Shown here: positions 15,841-24,479 of the stretch, in pieces
Numbering within the stretch: position 1 is the first letter of the stretch
Layout: every line of letters starts with the position of its first letter
Assembly (NCBI GenBank): GCA_025965435.1
Contig: JAOPWZ010000023.1
Location: 1-36,876, forward strand
From: Aeromicrobium sp.
GTDB lineage: Bacteria > Actinomycetota > Actinomycetes > Propionibacteriales > Nocardioidaceae
Reading direction: 5' to 3'
Length of the DNA stretch: 36,876 nucleotides
Notes under the pieces: generated by a model
Database searches by the model: none
What the model saw: the letters and a program-made list of their open reading frames with translations, nothing else
What the model was told of the DNA's origin: nothing
Position numbers and translations under genes: made by a program

Positions 15841-15865
15841 CGGCGTTCGCGCGCAGAGCGCGCTC

Positions 15866-15889
15866 AGCCGACGTGACAGCCGACGTGAC
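15866..15889. repeat. Two 12-bp direct repeats at the sepH stop
   Basis: AGCCGACGTGAC occurs twice in tandem (15866-15877 and 15878-15889), ending exactly at the last base of the sepH stop codon. It adds to the repeat-rich nature of this intergenic region. Confidence 0.75.
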
Positions 15890-16860
15890 TACTCGTTCTT
15901 GTCGCCGAACATGATCTCGTCCCAGCTGGGGACCCGGCGGCGCTCGTGCCGCTTCTTGCGCGGGCCCATCGTGTCGGGCACGGCGACGTTGTCCTCGAGT
16001 GCGTCCTCGAAGTCGTCCTCGGCGTCGGCGGCGGGCGCGGGCTCGACCTGCTCGAGGTCGCCGAGCGCCAGCTGCTCCAGGGCGCGCCGGTCGCGGGCCG
16101 CCTTGAGCGAGGAGACGCCGGTGAGCATCTCCTCCTCGGCGGCCTCGATGGGATCGGGGATCTCGACGTCCGCCGGTGCGGGGTCCGCCAGCTCGGCGTC
16201 CACCGGGGCGTCCGTGACGGGCGCCTGGGGCTCGGGGGCCCGGACGGCGTCGGCGATCGCCATGTCGGCCGACTCGGACAGCGCGACGTCACCGACGAGC
16301 TCGTGCGCGAGCTCGTCGGCGGGCAGCACGTAGCGGCTCTTGACGTCGAACAGGAAGGTGGCCGACTGTGCTGCGCCGTGCGGGGTCACCAGGACCGTCC
16401 AGCGGCCGTCCTCGCGGCGCCAGGAGTCCCAGGCGGCCTCTTCAGGCACGCCGCCGTCGGCCGAGATGTTCTCGGCGACCAGCGTGCCGAGCAGGATGCC
16501 GGCCCCGCCGATGTGCTTGCGGCGGATCGCGGTCTTGCGGGCCTGCTCGCACATGAACTCACGTTCGGCGAGGACGGGCCCGGCGAATCCCTCGATCTGC
16601 GCGACGGGGACGCCGGCGGCGTCGGCGACGGACTGAGGTGACTCGCCGCGGCGGATGCGGGTCTGGATGTCTCGCGGGCTGAGTGAGCTGGGCATGCGGA
16701 TCTCCATCTGGCCGGAGGTGCTCCCGGAACGGGACGACGTGCTGATGAGGGAAGAGAGACGGTCATCAGCGCGGATGCGGTACTTCGCGCCGGTGGTGAC
16801 GTCACGTGCGACGAGGAACCGTCTGTCCTCGCTCAATCCCTCGAGACTGAGATCACGCAT
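15889..16860 (-). CDS. sepH: Septation protein SepH (DUF3071)
   Basis: A 323-residue actinobacterial cell-division regulator that, in Streptomyces and mycobacteria, binds FtsZ and promotes its filament assembly. The N-terminal DUF3071 domain spans about residues 1-190 and includes a helix-turn-helix-like part (RIRRGESPQSVADAAGVPVA) and the segment RKTAIRRKHIGGAGILLGTL. A long acidic Pro/Ala-rich linker follows. The C-terminus carries basic RKKRHERRR and the conserved end motif RVPSWDEIMFG. The ATG at 16860 has GGAGG seven bases before it. A TAGGAT box at about 16918-16923 (minus strand) may be the -10. Confidence 0.94.
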   Translation of the reverse strand: MRDLSLEGLSEDRRFLVARDVTTGAKYRIRADDRLSSLISTSSRSGSTSGQMEIRMPSSLSPRDIQTRIRRGESPQSVADAAGVPVAQIEGFAGPVLAEREFMCEQARKTAIRRKHIGGAGILLGTLVAENISADGGVPEEAAWDSWRREDGRWTVLVTPHGAAQSATFLFDVKSRYVLPADELAHELVGDVALSESADMAIADAVRAPEPQAPVTDAPVDAELADPAPADVEIPDPIEAAEEEMLTGVSSLKAARDRRALEQLALGDLEQVEPAPAADAEDDFEDALEDNVAVPDTMGPRKKRHERRRVPSWDEIMFGDKNE

Positions 16861-16965
16861 GTCATCGCCTCCGACGCGTCACGACTTCGGGTGGGCGTTC
16901 ACCCGGACCGTGGTTCCATCCTAGGTGCGCGGGAGGGCAACTCTGAGCGACGCGCCGAGAGGCGA

Positions 16966-16971
16966 TAGCGT
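16966..16971 (+). promoter_or_regulatory. Probable -10 box of the leaderless TRIC-channel gene
   Basis: TAGCGT is followed by seven bases and GTG at 16979. The same six bases at the same distance precede ceoB on the other strand. This favours GTG at 16979 over an in-frame GTG at 16925. Confidence 0.5.
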
Positions 16972-16978
16972 CGTCGGC

Positions 16979-17599
16979 GTGTCGGAGACGTTGCTGCTGG
17001 TCCTCGATCTGGCCGGGATCGCGGTGTTCGCGTCGACCGGAGCCCTTGTCGGCGTCCGCAAGGAGCTCGATGTGTTCGGCGTCGCAGTTCTCGCCATGAT
17101 CACGGGGCTTGGCGGCGGTGTGCTGCGGGACGTGCTGATCGGCGCGGTGCCGCCGAACGCCCTCGACGACTGGCGCTATCTCGTGGTGCCGTTCGTCACG
17201 GCCCTGGTGGTGTTCTGGTTCCACCCGGTCTTCGGCCGCCTCGAGCGCGAGGTCATGCTGCTGGATGCCCTCGGCCTGGCGCTGTTCTCCGTCACGGGAG
17301 CGGTGCTGGCGGGCAAGGCCGACCTCAACCTGCTCGCGGCGTCGGCGCTCGGGATGCTCACGGGCATCGGCGGCGGGATGATGCGCGACGTCCTCTCGGG
17401 GCGCGTGCCGGTGGTGTTCCGCGGTGAGCTGTACGCGACCCCGGCTTTCGCCGGCGCCTTCGTGGCCTCGGTCGTGCTGGAGCAGGGGTGGTCGCAGTGG
17501 TGGTACGCGCTCGCCGGCGGCATCTGCCTCGTCTGGCGGGTGCTGGCCATCCAGCGCGGGTGGAGCGCACCCCTCCCGCCCGGCACCCTGCGCGGCTGA
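16979..17599 (+). CDS. TRIC/UPF0126-family channel protein
   Basis: A 206-residue membrane protein with about seven hydrophobic segments arranged as two similar halves. Each half carries a glycine-rich kink motif: GLGGGVLRDVLIG in the first and GIGGGMMRDVLSG in the second. These are the hallmarks of bacterial trimeric intracellular cation channels, which conduct monovalent cations. In some bacteria the family has also been linked to glycine uptake (YadS-like). I chose GTG at 16979 (VSETLLLVLDLAG) because the homologous region begins here and because of the TAGCGT box; an upstream GTG at 16925 would add 18 polar residues. It faces convergent putA, five bases from its end. Confidence 0.88.
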   Translation: MSETLLLVLDLAGIAVFASTGALVGVRKELDVFGVAVLAMITGLGGGVLRDVLIGAVPPNALDDWRYLVVPFVTALVVFWFHPVFGRLEREVMLLDALGLALFSVTGAVLAGKADLNLLAASALGMLTGIGGGMMRDVLSGRVPVVFRGELYATPAFAGAFVASVVLEQGWSQWWYALAGGICLVWRVLAIQRGWSAPLPPGTLRG

Positions 17600-17604
17600 T
17601 CCGC

Positions 17605-20600
17605 CTAGTCGGTGCCGGGCAGGACCCGCTCGAACTCCGCGTCGCGATTGCCGAAGCGGTGGTTGGTGATCGAGATGGCCTGCTCCTGCAGGAACGGGAG
17701 CGCCTCGACGCGTCCGGACGGTGTGACGAGGCCGGCGTGGATCGCGACGTCGGGATCACCGTCGACCGCGGCGGCGAGCTCGCGCGGGTCGGTGCCGACC
17801 AGCCGGATCCGGGAGGGACGTCCGACGGCGACATGGGCCAGCCACTGCTCGTGGCTCTCGACCCGGGCGTCCGGGACGATCGATGCGGGCACCGGCGTGC
17901 GCGAGCTCACCGTGACGGGCGATCCGGTGCGGGTCGCGGCCAGCAGCACCCGGACGAGGTCGGACAGCACGCCGTCGAACCTGATCGTCACCGGCACCGG
18001 GACGTAGCGGAAGACGTTGCGCTCCACCCCGAGGCCCGAGACGTCCTTGGCGACGCCGTACTCGTGGGCCCAGGCGACCTGGTCGGAGCGGGCTGCGGCG
18101 AGCAGCTCGTCCCGCTCCGTCGACGTGAGATGGGGGCCGGCAGCGGCCAGGAGGGCCTCGACCTGCGGCAGCAGCACGGGGGCGTCGGACGTCGGTCGCA
18201 GCGGACGGGGACGCCAGGTGCCCAGACGGGTCAGGTAGTTCGGGCCGCCGGCCTTGGCCGTGGTGCCCACCGACGAGCGCTTCCACCCGCCGAACGGCTG
18301 ACGCTGCACGATCGCGCCGGTGATGCCGCGGTTGACGTAGAGGTTGCCGGCCTCGACCCGGTCGATCCAGGTGTTGACCTCGTCGGCGTCGAGCGAGTGG
18401 AGGCCCGCGGTGAGGCCGAAGTCGTTGCCGTTCTGCCAGGCGATGGCCTCGTCGAGGTCGCGGGCGTGCATGATCCCCAGCACCGGCCCGAAGTACTCGG
18501 TGGTGTGGAACCGGCTGCCCGGCTGCACGCCGGCCCGGATGCCGGGCGTCCAGACGCGGGCGTCGGGGCCCACCTGGCGGGGCTCGAGCAACCAGGTCTC
18601 GCCCGGGTCGAGCGTCGTCAGGCCTTGCTGCAGCTTGCCCTGCGGGGGCTCGATGATCGGGCCCATCGTGACCTCGGGATCATCGGGATGCCCGACCTTC
18701 AGCGACGAGACGGCGTCGACCAGCTGACGCTGGAACCGCTCGGAGTCGGCGACGGTGCCGACCACGATCGCGAGGCTGGCCGCCGAGCACTTCTGTCCGG
18801 CATGGCCGAAGGCGCTCTTGACGAGGTCGGCGACGGCCAGGTCGATGTCGGCGCTGGGGGTGATCACGATGGCGTTCTTGCCGCTCGTCTCCGCGAGCAG
18901 CGGCAGATCGGGACGCCAGGACCGGAACAGCTGCGCGGTGTCCCACCCGCCGGTCAGGATGACCCGGTCGACCGATGGGTGCGCGATGAGCGCCTGGCTC
19001 AGCGGACCCTCGTCGATCGTGACGTGGCGCAGCACGCTGCGCGGCACACCCGCCTGCCACAGAGCCTCGACCATGACGGCGGCGCAGCGACGTGTCTGCG
19101 GAGCGGCCTTGATGACGACGCCGCTGCCCACCGCGAGCGCCGCGAGCACGGAGCCGGCGGGGATCGCCACGGGGAAGTTCCACGGCGGGACGACGACGGT
19201 CAACCGGTCGGGCACGAGCTCCGCGCCGTCGACGGCGTCGAGGAGGCGGGCCGACTCGGCGTAGTAGTTCGCGAAGTCGATGGCCTCGCTGACCTCGACA
19301 TCGGCCTCGGCGATCGTCTTGCCCGCCTCGGCTGCCATGACCGAGACGAGATCGCCACGGCGGGTGCCGAGCGCGCCGGCGGCCCGGTGCAGGATCTCGG
19401 CCCGTGCCTCCGAGCCGCGGGCCTGCCACTCCTCGGCCGCGTCGAGGGTCTCCTCGACGATCGTCTCGAGGGCCGCCGGTCCGGGCACGGTGCTGGTGCG
19501 CACGGTCTCGGTGCCGAGGTCGTTGCTCGCGGCGCGCGCGAGGGCGAGCCGGCCCCACTCACGGTTGGCCGCGACCGACGGATCGGTGTCGGGGGTGTTG
19601 GTGAACGCCGCGGACGTCGCGGGCGGCTCCTCGGTCAACCGGTCCTGCAGGCGATGAGGGACCGGGACGGAGGTGTCGAGACCCTCCACCGAGCGCAGGA
19701 ACCGCTCGACCTCGCGGCTGTGCAGCGCCGGGTTGCTGGTCAGCTCGAATGCCGCGGACATGAAGTTGTCGCTGCTCGCGTTCTCCTCGAGCCGGCGCAC
19801 GAGGTAGGAGATGGCCACGTCGAACTCGGTGGGCCGTACGACGGGCGTGTACAGCAGCAGCTGGCCGATGTCGCCGCGCACCGCGTCCACAGGACCGGTG
19901 TCCATCCCGAGCAGCATCTCGAAGTCGACCGCGTCCCGCACGTGCCGGTCGCCGGCCAGCAGCCAGGCGTAGGCGATGTCGAACAGGTTCTGCCCGGCGA
20001 CGCCGATCCGGACCGCGTCGACCCGCTCGGGGGTGAGGGCCCACTCGAGCACCCGCTTGTAGTTGGTGTCGGTCTCCTGCTTGGACGAGTAGGTCGCGAG
20101 CGGCCAGCCGTGCATCGTGGCGTCGACGTGCTCCATCGCGAGGTTCGCGCCCTTGACGAGGCGCACCTTGATCGGCGCCCCGCCGGCCGCACGCCGCTCG
20201 GCGGCCCACGCCTGCAGCTCCTGCATCGCGCCGAGAGCATCGGGCAGGTAGGCCTGCAGCACGATGCCGGCCTCGAGGTCGGGGAACGACTCGAGGATCG
20301 AGGTGAACACCGCGACGGTCAGGTCGAGGTCCTTGTACTCCTCCATGTCCAGGTTGATGAACGTCGGCTCCCCGCTGGCAGCCTGCTCGTACAGCGGCGT
20401 GAGCTGCTTGACGACCCGTCGAACGGACTCGTCGAAGGCCCACATCGACAGCTGGCTGGCGACCGAGGACACCTTGACGGACACGTAGTCGACGTCGTCG
20501 CGGCGCAGCAGCTCCAGGGTGCCGTCACGGCGGCGGACGGCCTCGCCGTCGCCGAGCACGGCCTCGCCGAGCAGGTTCAGGTTGAGCCGGTCGCCGCCCT

Positions 20601-21000
20601 CGCGCAGCTTCTTGATCGCCCGACCGAGCTGCCGGGGCCGGGCGTCGACGACCAGGTGGCCGACCATCTGCCGCAGCGTGCGCCGGGCGATCGTGACGAC
20701 GAGTCCCGGCAGCAGCACGGAGACGCGCGCCCCGAGCTTGAGCAGCAGCTTCTGCGTGGTGGGCAGGAACGCCGGCACGTCACGCGCCAGGTGGCGTAGG
20801 TTGCGGGCGGCGACGTGCGGGTCGTCGGGGCGCACCACGCGGTCGACGAAGCCGATCGTGAACTGCAGGCCGTCCGGGTCCTTGAGGAGCATGGCCAGGC
20901 GGGCGGCGGCGGCATCGGGGCGGCTTCCGCGGGGACGGGGTTTCTCGGTCCAGGTGCGGACGAGGTCGACGCTGCGTTGGGCCAAGGTGAGGTCGGTCAT
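17605..21000 (-). CDS. putA: Bifunctional proline dehydrogenase / glutamate-semialdehyde dehydrogenase
   Basis: An 1131-residue PutA that oxidises proline to pyrroline-5-carboxylate (FAD) and then to glutamate (NAD). The proline-dehydrogenase barrel occupies about residues 90-460, with motifs such as DYVSVKVSS, FINLDMEEYKD and VRLVKGANLAMEH. The aldehyde dehydrogenase occupies about 520-1000, with the catalytic Glu in AETSGKNAIV and nucleophilic Cys in GHAGQKCSAAS. There is no ribbon-helix-helix DNA-binding domain at the N-terminus, so it does not repress its own gene as in E. coli. A C-terminal tail of about 130 residues follows. The ATG at 21000 is ten bases after a TAAGGT box that contains the stop codon of the upstream MFS gene. 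Confidence 0.95.
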   Translation of the reverse strand: MTDLTLAQRSVDLVRTWTEKPRPRGSRPDAAAARLAMLLKDPDGLQFTIGFVDRVVRPDDPHVAARNLRHLARDVPAFLPTTQKLLLKLGARVSVLLPGLVVTIARRTLRQMVGHLVVDARPRQLGRAIKKLREGGDRLNLNLLGEAVLGDGEAVRRRDGTLELLRRDDVDYVSVKVSSVASQLSMWAFDESVRRVVKQLTPLYEQAASGEPTFINLDMEEYKDLDLTVAVFTSILESFPDLEAGIVLQAYLPDALGAMQELQAWAAERRAAGGAPIKVRLVKGANLAMEHVDATMHGWPLATYSSKQETDTNYKRVLEWALTPERVDAVRIGVAGQNLFDIAYAWLLAGDRHVRDAVDFEMLLGMDTGPVDAVRGDIGQLLLYTPVVRPTEFDVAISYLVRRLEENASSDNFMSAAFELTSNPALHSREVERFLRSVEGLDTSVPVPHRLQDRLTEEPPATSAAFTNTPDTDPSVAANREWGRLALARAASNDLGTETVRTSTVPGPAALETIVEETLDAAEEWQARGSEARAEILHRAAGALGTRRGDLVSVMAAEAGKTIAEADVEVSEAIDFANYYAESARLLDAVDGAELVPDRLTVVVPPWNFPVAIPAGSVLAALAVGSGVVIKAAPQTRRCAAVMVEALWQAGVPRSVLRHVTIDEGPLSQALIAHPSVDRVILTGGWDTAQLFRSWRPDLPLLAETSGKNAIVITPSADIDLAVADLVKSAFGHAGQKCSAASLAIVVGTVADSERFQRQLVDAVSSLKVGHPDDPEVTMGPIIEPPQGKLQQGLTTLDPGETWLLEPRQVGPDARVWTPGIRAGVQPGSRFHTTEYFGPVLGIMHARDLDEAIAWQNGNDFGLTAGLHSLDADEVNTWIDRVEAGNLYVNRGITGAIVQRQPFGGWKRSSVGTTAKAGGPNYLTRLGTWRPRPLRPTSDAPVLLPQVEALLAAAGPHLTSTERDELLAAARSDQVAWAHEYGVAKDVSGLGVERNVFRYVPVPVTIRFDGVLSDLVRVLLAATRTGSPVTVSSRTPVPASIVPDARVESHEQWLAHVAVGRPSRIRLVGTDPRELAAAVDGDPDVAIHAGLVTPSGRVEALPFLQEQAISITNHRFGNRDAEFERVLPGTD

Positions 21001-21010
21001 CGTGGCCTCA

Positions 21011-21016
21011 ACCTTA
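21011..21016 (-). promoter_or_regulatory. Possible -10 box of putA formed with the upstream stop codon
   Basis: Read on the minus strand, TAAGGT begins with the TAA stop of the MFS gene (21016-21014). It lies ten bases before the putA ATG, so a transcript would have a leader of only a few bases. Confidence 0.4.
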
Positions 21017-22213
21017 GTGACTTCCGGCCCCGCCGCCCACGTCCGGGATCGAGGCGTTGCGTGTCCAGGCCACGAGCGATCCCGCCAGACCGGCGACCAA
21101 CGGCACCAGGAAGCCGGCCGAGGCGCCGTGCGCGTCGATCACGGCCCCGACGACCGCGGCCCCCGGAGCCACGCCGACCGACATGCCCGTGGTGGTCCAG
21201 GTCAGCGCCTCGGTGAGCCGGGAGGGCGGCACCTCCCGCTCGACGAGGTTGACCATCGCGATCAGCGTCGGGGAGATCATGAAGCCGCCGAGGAACATCC
21301 CGATCGTCAGCAGTGGGATGTCCGACAGGAAGGCCATCGGCGCGAAGAGGACGCTCAGCACGAGGATCGACGCCCGCAGGCGGTGCAGCGAGTTCTCGGC
21401 CCGGGGGAGTGCCCCCACGACGACACCGGCGATCAGGCTGCCGGCCGCCCAGACGGCGAGCACCACGCCGGCAGCTCCTTGCTGGCCTTGCTCCTTGGTG
21501 AACGCCGCGATGATGACCTCGGCCGATCCGAAGATGATGCCCAGGCTCACCGACACGGCCACCATGGGCCAGAGGCCGGCCCAGTTGAGCGCAGGCCCGT
21601 CACTCGCCCGGCGTCCCGCAGCGGGTGGCGCGGTGGCACGTTGCAGCGCGAGGGCCCAGCTGCCGCCGAGCGCGGCCGCCGCGGCACAGATCAGGCCCGC
21701 GTAGTCGGACACCTGGTAGGTCAGGAACGTCACGAGCACAGGACCGATGATGAACACGGCCTCGTCGAGCACGGCCTCGATCGAGAAGGCCGTGTTGAGG
21801 CTCGTCCGGTCGTCGACGGCGTGCGACCAGCGGGCGCGGACCATGCTGCCCGTCTGGGGTGTCGCCAGTCCGGCCAGCACCGCGCAGGCATGGGGCCACG
21901 GGGCGGCCCAGCCCTGGTCGACCGCGAGAAGGAAGGCCGCGATGCCCCCGGCATAGACCGCACCGACGCCCCAGAGCACCGGGCCCTGGCCGAGGCGGTC
22001 GGCGAGGCGCCCCTGCAGGGGGCCGAAGGCGGCCGCCGACAGGACGTAGGCCGCCGCCATGACTCCGGCTTCCTGGAACGAGCCGGTGCGCTCCTGGATC
22101 AGCAGCACGATGCCGAGCCCGGCCATCGACAGGGGCAACCGCGACCACACGGCCGTGAACGAGAACAGCGCGGCACCCGGATGCGCCAAGGTGTCGCGGT
22201 ACGTCGTCAGCAT
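21014..22213 (-). CDS. MFS transporter, 12-TM
   Basis: A 399-residue major facilitator with about 12 hydrophobic segments. An MFS motif-A-like loop LQGRLADRLGQGPVLW lies between TM2 and TM3, and the second half includes SLGIIFGSAEVIIAAFTKEQ. It looks like a drug/metabolite exporter of the SCO-type actinobacterial group; the substrate is unknown. I chose ATG at 22213 (MLTTYRDTLAHPG) because GGAAGGG lies five bases before it; a longer frame to 22294 would enter the hemH region. It is divergent from hemH (56-base gap) and ends 13 bases before putA. Confidence 0.88.
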   Translation of the reverse strand: MLTTYRDTLAHPGAALFSFTAVWSRLPLSMAGLGIVLLIQERTGSFQEAGVMAAAYVLSAAAFGPLQGRLADRLGQGPVLWGVGAVYAGGIAAFLLAVDQGWAAPWPHACAVLAGLATPQTGSMVRARWSHAVDDRTSLNTAFSIEAVLDEAVFIIGPVLVTFLTYQVSDYAGLICAAAAALGGSWALALQRATAPPAAGRRASDGPALNWAGLWPMVAVSVSLGIIFGSAEVIIAAFTKEQGQQGAAGVVLAVWAAGSLIAGVVVGALPRAENSLHRLRASILVLSVLFAPMAFLSDIPLLTIGMFLGGFMISPTLIAMVNLVEREVPPSRLTEALTWTTTGMSVGVAPGAAVVGAVIDAHGASAGFLVPLVAGLAGSLVAWTRNASIPDVGGGAGSH

Positions 22214-22269
22214 GTGTTCCCTTCCGGACCGAGCCAGCAGACTAGCGGCCCCGGTGAGAGGATGAAGCC

Positions 22270-23328
22270 ATGGATGTCCGCCCCTTCGACGCACTGCTGC
22301 TGGTGTCGTTCGGGGGCCCTGAGCGCCCCGACGACGTCGTCCCCTTTCTCGAGAACGTCACCGCCGGACGGGGGATTCCGCGCGAGCGCCTCGAGGAGGT
22401 CGGCCAGCACTACTTCCTGTTCGGCGGCAAGTCGCCGATCAACGAGCTCAACCGTGAGCTGCTCGACGCCCTGCGCAAGGACTTCGCCGAGAACGGTGTC
22501 GACCTGCCGATCTACTGGGGCAACCGCAACTGGGACCCGTACCTGCGCGACGCGGCCCGTCAGATGGCCGCCGACGGCGTGCAGCGGGCTGCCTGCTTCG
22601 TCACCAGCGCGTACTCGTCGTACTCGGGCTGCCGGCAGTACCGCGAGGACCTCTTCGACGCGACGACGGGTGTCGAGATCGAGCTCAGCCGTCTGCGCCA
22701 CTACTTCAACCATCCCGGCTTCGTCGGTCCGTTCACCGAGGCGACCGGCGAGGCGCTCGCCTCCGCGCCACCGGGCACCCATGTCGTCTTCGTGACTCAC
22801 TCGATCCCCACGTCGATGAACGAGGCGAGCGGCGGGCCGGGACGCCAGGCGTACGTGCGGCAGCACGAGAGCGTTGCCGCGCTCGTCGCTGAGGGCGCGG
22901 GGGCCGAGCAGTGGTCGCTGGCGTACTGCTCCCGGTCCGGCTCGCCGCGCACACCGTGGCTCGAGCCCGACATCAACGACCACCTGCGCGAGCTGCGCCG
23001 GCAGGGCGTGGAGTCGGTCGTCGTCGTGCCGATCGGCTTCGTCTCCGACCACATGGAGGTCATCTACGACCTCGACACCGAGGCCAAGGTGACCGCGGAC
23101 GAGCTCGGCCTCCACTTCCAGCGGGTCGACACCCCGGGCGCCCACCCCGACTTCGTCGCGATGGTGCGCGGGCTGCTGCTCGAACGGGCCGCCGCCGAGC
23201 GGGGCGAGCCGGTCGACCGGCCGGCGCTGGGCGACCTGCCCGCCTATCACGACCTCTGTCCCGTCGACTGTTGCCTCAACCCCCGCTCGTCGCTGCCGAC
23301 GATCGGCTCCGCGGCGACGACCGCATGA
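22270..23328 (+). CDS. hemH: Ferrochelatase (coproporphyrin III type)
   Basis: A 352-residue ferrochelatase that inserts iron into the porphyrin. In actinobacteria this enzyme acts on coproporphyrin III and is also called CpfC. The catalytic His177 (VTHSIPTSM) and the acidic helix in [14 protein letters not shown] are present. Cys121 (SSYSGCRQY) and a C-terminal cluster [10 protein letters not shown] are placed like the ligands of the [2Fe-2S] cluster of actinobacterial ferrochelatases; I infer a cluster from these. The ATG follows GAGAGGA by seven bases. The stop overlaps the inositol monophosphatase ATG (ATGA). Confidence 0.94.
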   Translation: MDVRPFDALLLVSFGGPERPDDVVPFLENVTAGRGIPRERLEEVGQHYFLFGGKSPINELNRELLDALRKDFAENGVDLPIYWGNRNWDPYLRDAARQMAADGVQRAACFVTSAYSSYSGCRQYREDLFDATTGVEIELSRLRHYFNHPGFVGPFTEATGEALASAPPGTHVVFVTHSIPTSMNEASGGPGRQAYVRQHESVAALVAEGAGAEQWSLAYCSRSGSPRTPWLEPDINDHLRELRRQGVESVVVVPIGFVSDHMEVIYDLDTEAKVTADELGLHFQRVDTPGAHPDFVAMVRGLLLERAAAERGEPVDRPALGDLPAYHDLCPVDCCLNPRSSLPTIGSAATTA

Positions 23329-24116
23329 CCGATCCGCTCTACGAGCTGGCCCGCGAGGTCGGCCTCGAGGCGGCCGCCTTCGTGCGCTCCAGCCGTCCCG
23401 AGGGGCGCGTCGACGTCGCGTCCACGAAGTCCAGCGACACCGATCTCGTCACGGAGATCGACCGGTCCTGCGAGCTGCTCATCCGGGAGCGGATCTTCGC
23501 GGCCCGCCCCGACGACGGCTTCGTCGGCGAGGAGGGCGCTGACGTCATCGGGACGTCCGGCGTCGACTGGGTCGTCGACCCGATCGACGGCACCGTGAAC
23601 TTCGTCCACGGCATCCCTTCCTACGCCGTCGCGATCGCGGCCCGTCGTGACGGGACCGTCGTGGTCGGCCACGTCGTGAACATCGCGACGGGCGCGGAGT
23701 GGGGTGCCGAGCGCGGCGCCGGCTCGTGGCGCCACGACGGCGAGCGACGGCACCCGCTCACGGCACCCAAGGGGGCGCCCCTGGCGCGTGCGGTCATGGC
23801 GACGGGCTTCCACTACACGCCGGACATCCGGGCCAAGCAGGCGGCGGCGATGGCGACGTTCCTGCCGCAGATCGCCGACATCCGCCGGACGGGGTCCGCA
23901 GCGCTCAACCTGTGCGCGCTCGCCGAGGGCCAGTGCGATGCCTACTTCGAGCAGGGGCTGCACCTGTGGGACCACGCCGCTGCGGGCCTCGTCGCGACCG
24001 AAGCGGGCCTCGTCGTGACGGGTCTGCACGGTGAGCCGGACGAGCGCATGCTCATGGCCGCCCACCCTGCCGTGGCAGCGGAATATTTCGGGCTGGTGCA
24101 TGCTTGTGGCTTCTGA
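23325..24116 (+). CDS. suhB: Inositol monophosphatase family protein (SuhB-like)
   Basis: A 263-residue Mg-dependent, Li-sensitive type phosphatase. Metal and substrate motifs are clear: [10 protein letters not shown] (about 37-46), GEEG (68-71), [12 protein letters not shown] (85-96) and the late LWDHAAAGL. It would release inositol from inositol-1-phosphate for phosphatidylinositol and mycothiol synthesis, or act on a related sugar phosphate. The ATG overlaps the hemH stop by four bases; a longer in-frame extension lies within hemH and is not real. Its position before DUF4193/dut matches M. tuberculosis Rv2701c. Confidence 0.93.
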   Translation: MTDPLYELAREVGLEAAAFVRSSRPEGRVDVASTKSSDTDLVTEIDRSCELLIRERIFAARPDDGFVGEEGADVIGTSGVDWVVDPIDGTVNFVHGIPSYAVAIAARRDGTVVVGHVVNIATGAEWGAERGAGSWRHDGERRHPLTAPKGAPLARAVMATGFHYTPDIRAKQAAAMATFLPQIADIRRTGSAALNLCALAEGQCDAYFEQGLHLWDHAAAGLVATEAGLVVTGLHGEPDERMLMAAHPAVAAEYFGLVHACGF

Positions 24117-24141
24117 GTGTGATGGCCACGGCGCAGTGTGG

Positions 24142-24147
24142 CACAAT
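24142..24147 (+). promoter_or_regulatory. Possible extended -10 promoter for the DUF4193 gene
   Basis: TGGCACAAT gives a TGN extension and a CACAAT hexamer about 33 bases before the ATG. No good -35 was found. An AAAGGGAGA ribosome-binding site follows at about 24167-24175. The 63-base gap after suhB and this strong RBS suggest that the gene is expressed on its own. Confidence 0.35.
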
Positions 24148-24179
24148 CACGCCGGTTGTTCCGCACAAAGGGAGATTTG

Positions 24180-24479
24180 ATGGCTACCGATTACGACGCA
24201 CCGCGCAAGACCGAGGAAGAGCAGTCCGAGGACAGCATCGAAGAGCTCAAGGCGCGTCGGCACGAGAAGAACTCCGGCAAGGTCGACGAAGACGAGACCG
24301 AAGCCGCAGAGTCCTTCGAGCTGCCTGGAGCCGACCTCTCCCACGAGGAGCTGGCGGTCCAGGTGGTGCCCAAGCAGGTCGACGAGTTCACGTGCTCGTC
24401 ATGCTTCCTGGTGCACCACCGCAGTCAGCTCGCGTCCGACAAGAGCGGCGTTCTCATCTGCCGCGATTGCGCCGACTGA
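24180..24479 (+). CDS. DUF4193 zinc-ribbon protein
   Basis: A 99-residue small acidic protein of the actinobacterial DUF4193 family (M. tuberculosis Rv2699c). The first 60 residues are highly charged and probably flexible (EEEQSEDSIEELKARRHEKN). The C-terminal 30 residues form a zinc ribbon with two CxxC knuckles, FTCSSCFL and ICRDCAD. Function unknown; the ribbon suggests binding to RNA polymerase, nucleic acid or a protein partner, which is inference. The ATG has a good RBS (AAAGGGAGA). A hairpin terminator follows, and its end overlaps the end of the convergent DUF4235 gene by 26 bases. Confidence 0.92.
   Translation: MATDYDAPRKTEEEQSEDSIEELKARRHEKNSGKVDEDETEAAESFELPGADLSHEELAVQVVPKQVDEFTCSSCFLVHHRSQLASDKSGVLICRDCAD

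Noticed and set aside
15537-15914. Open frame with repeated WVASDF/GRVGSLGCVR peptides
   Set aside because: It is just the translation of the 38-bp tandem repeat. The unit is not a multiple of three, there is no RBS, and the start lies inside tdk.
14813-16333. A 506-residue plus-strand frame crossing tdk and the repeat region
   Set aside because: Only its first 35 residues make sense, as part of the gene remnant. The rest is antisense to tdk and repeat translation.
16925-16978. Longer N-terminus for the TRIC-channel protein from GTG at 16925
   Set aside because: It adds a polar stretch not expected before the first membrane helix, and the TAGCGT box would lie inside the coding part. It cannot be ruled out completely.
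17488-20799. A 1103-residue open frame on the plus strand opposite putA
   Set aside because: It is the mirror of putA in GC-rich DNA: Arg/Gly/Val/Asp-rich with no domain, and putA is certain.
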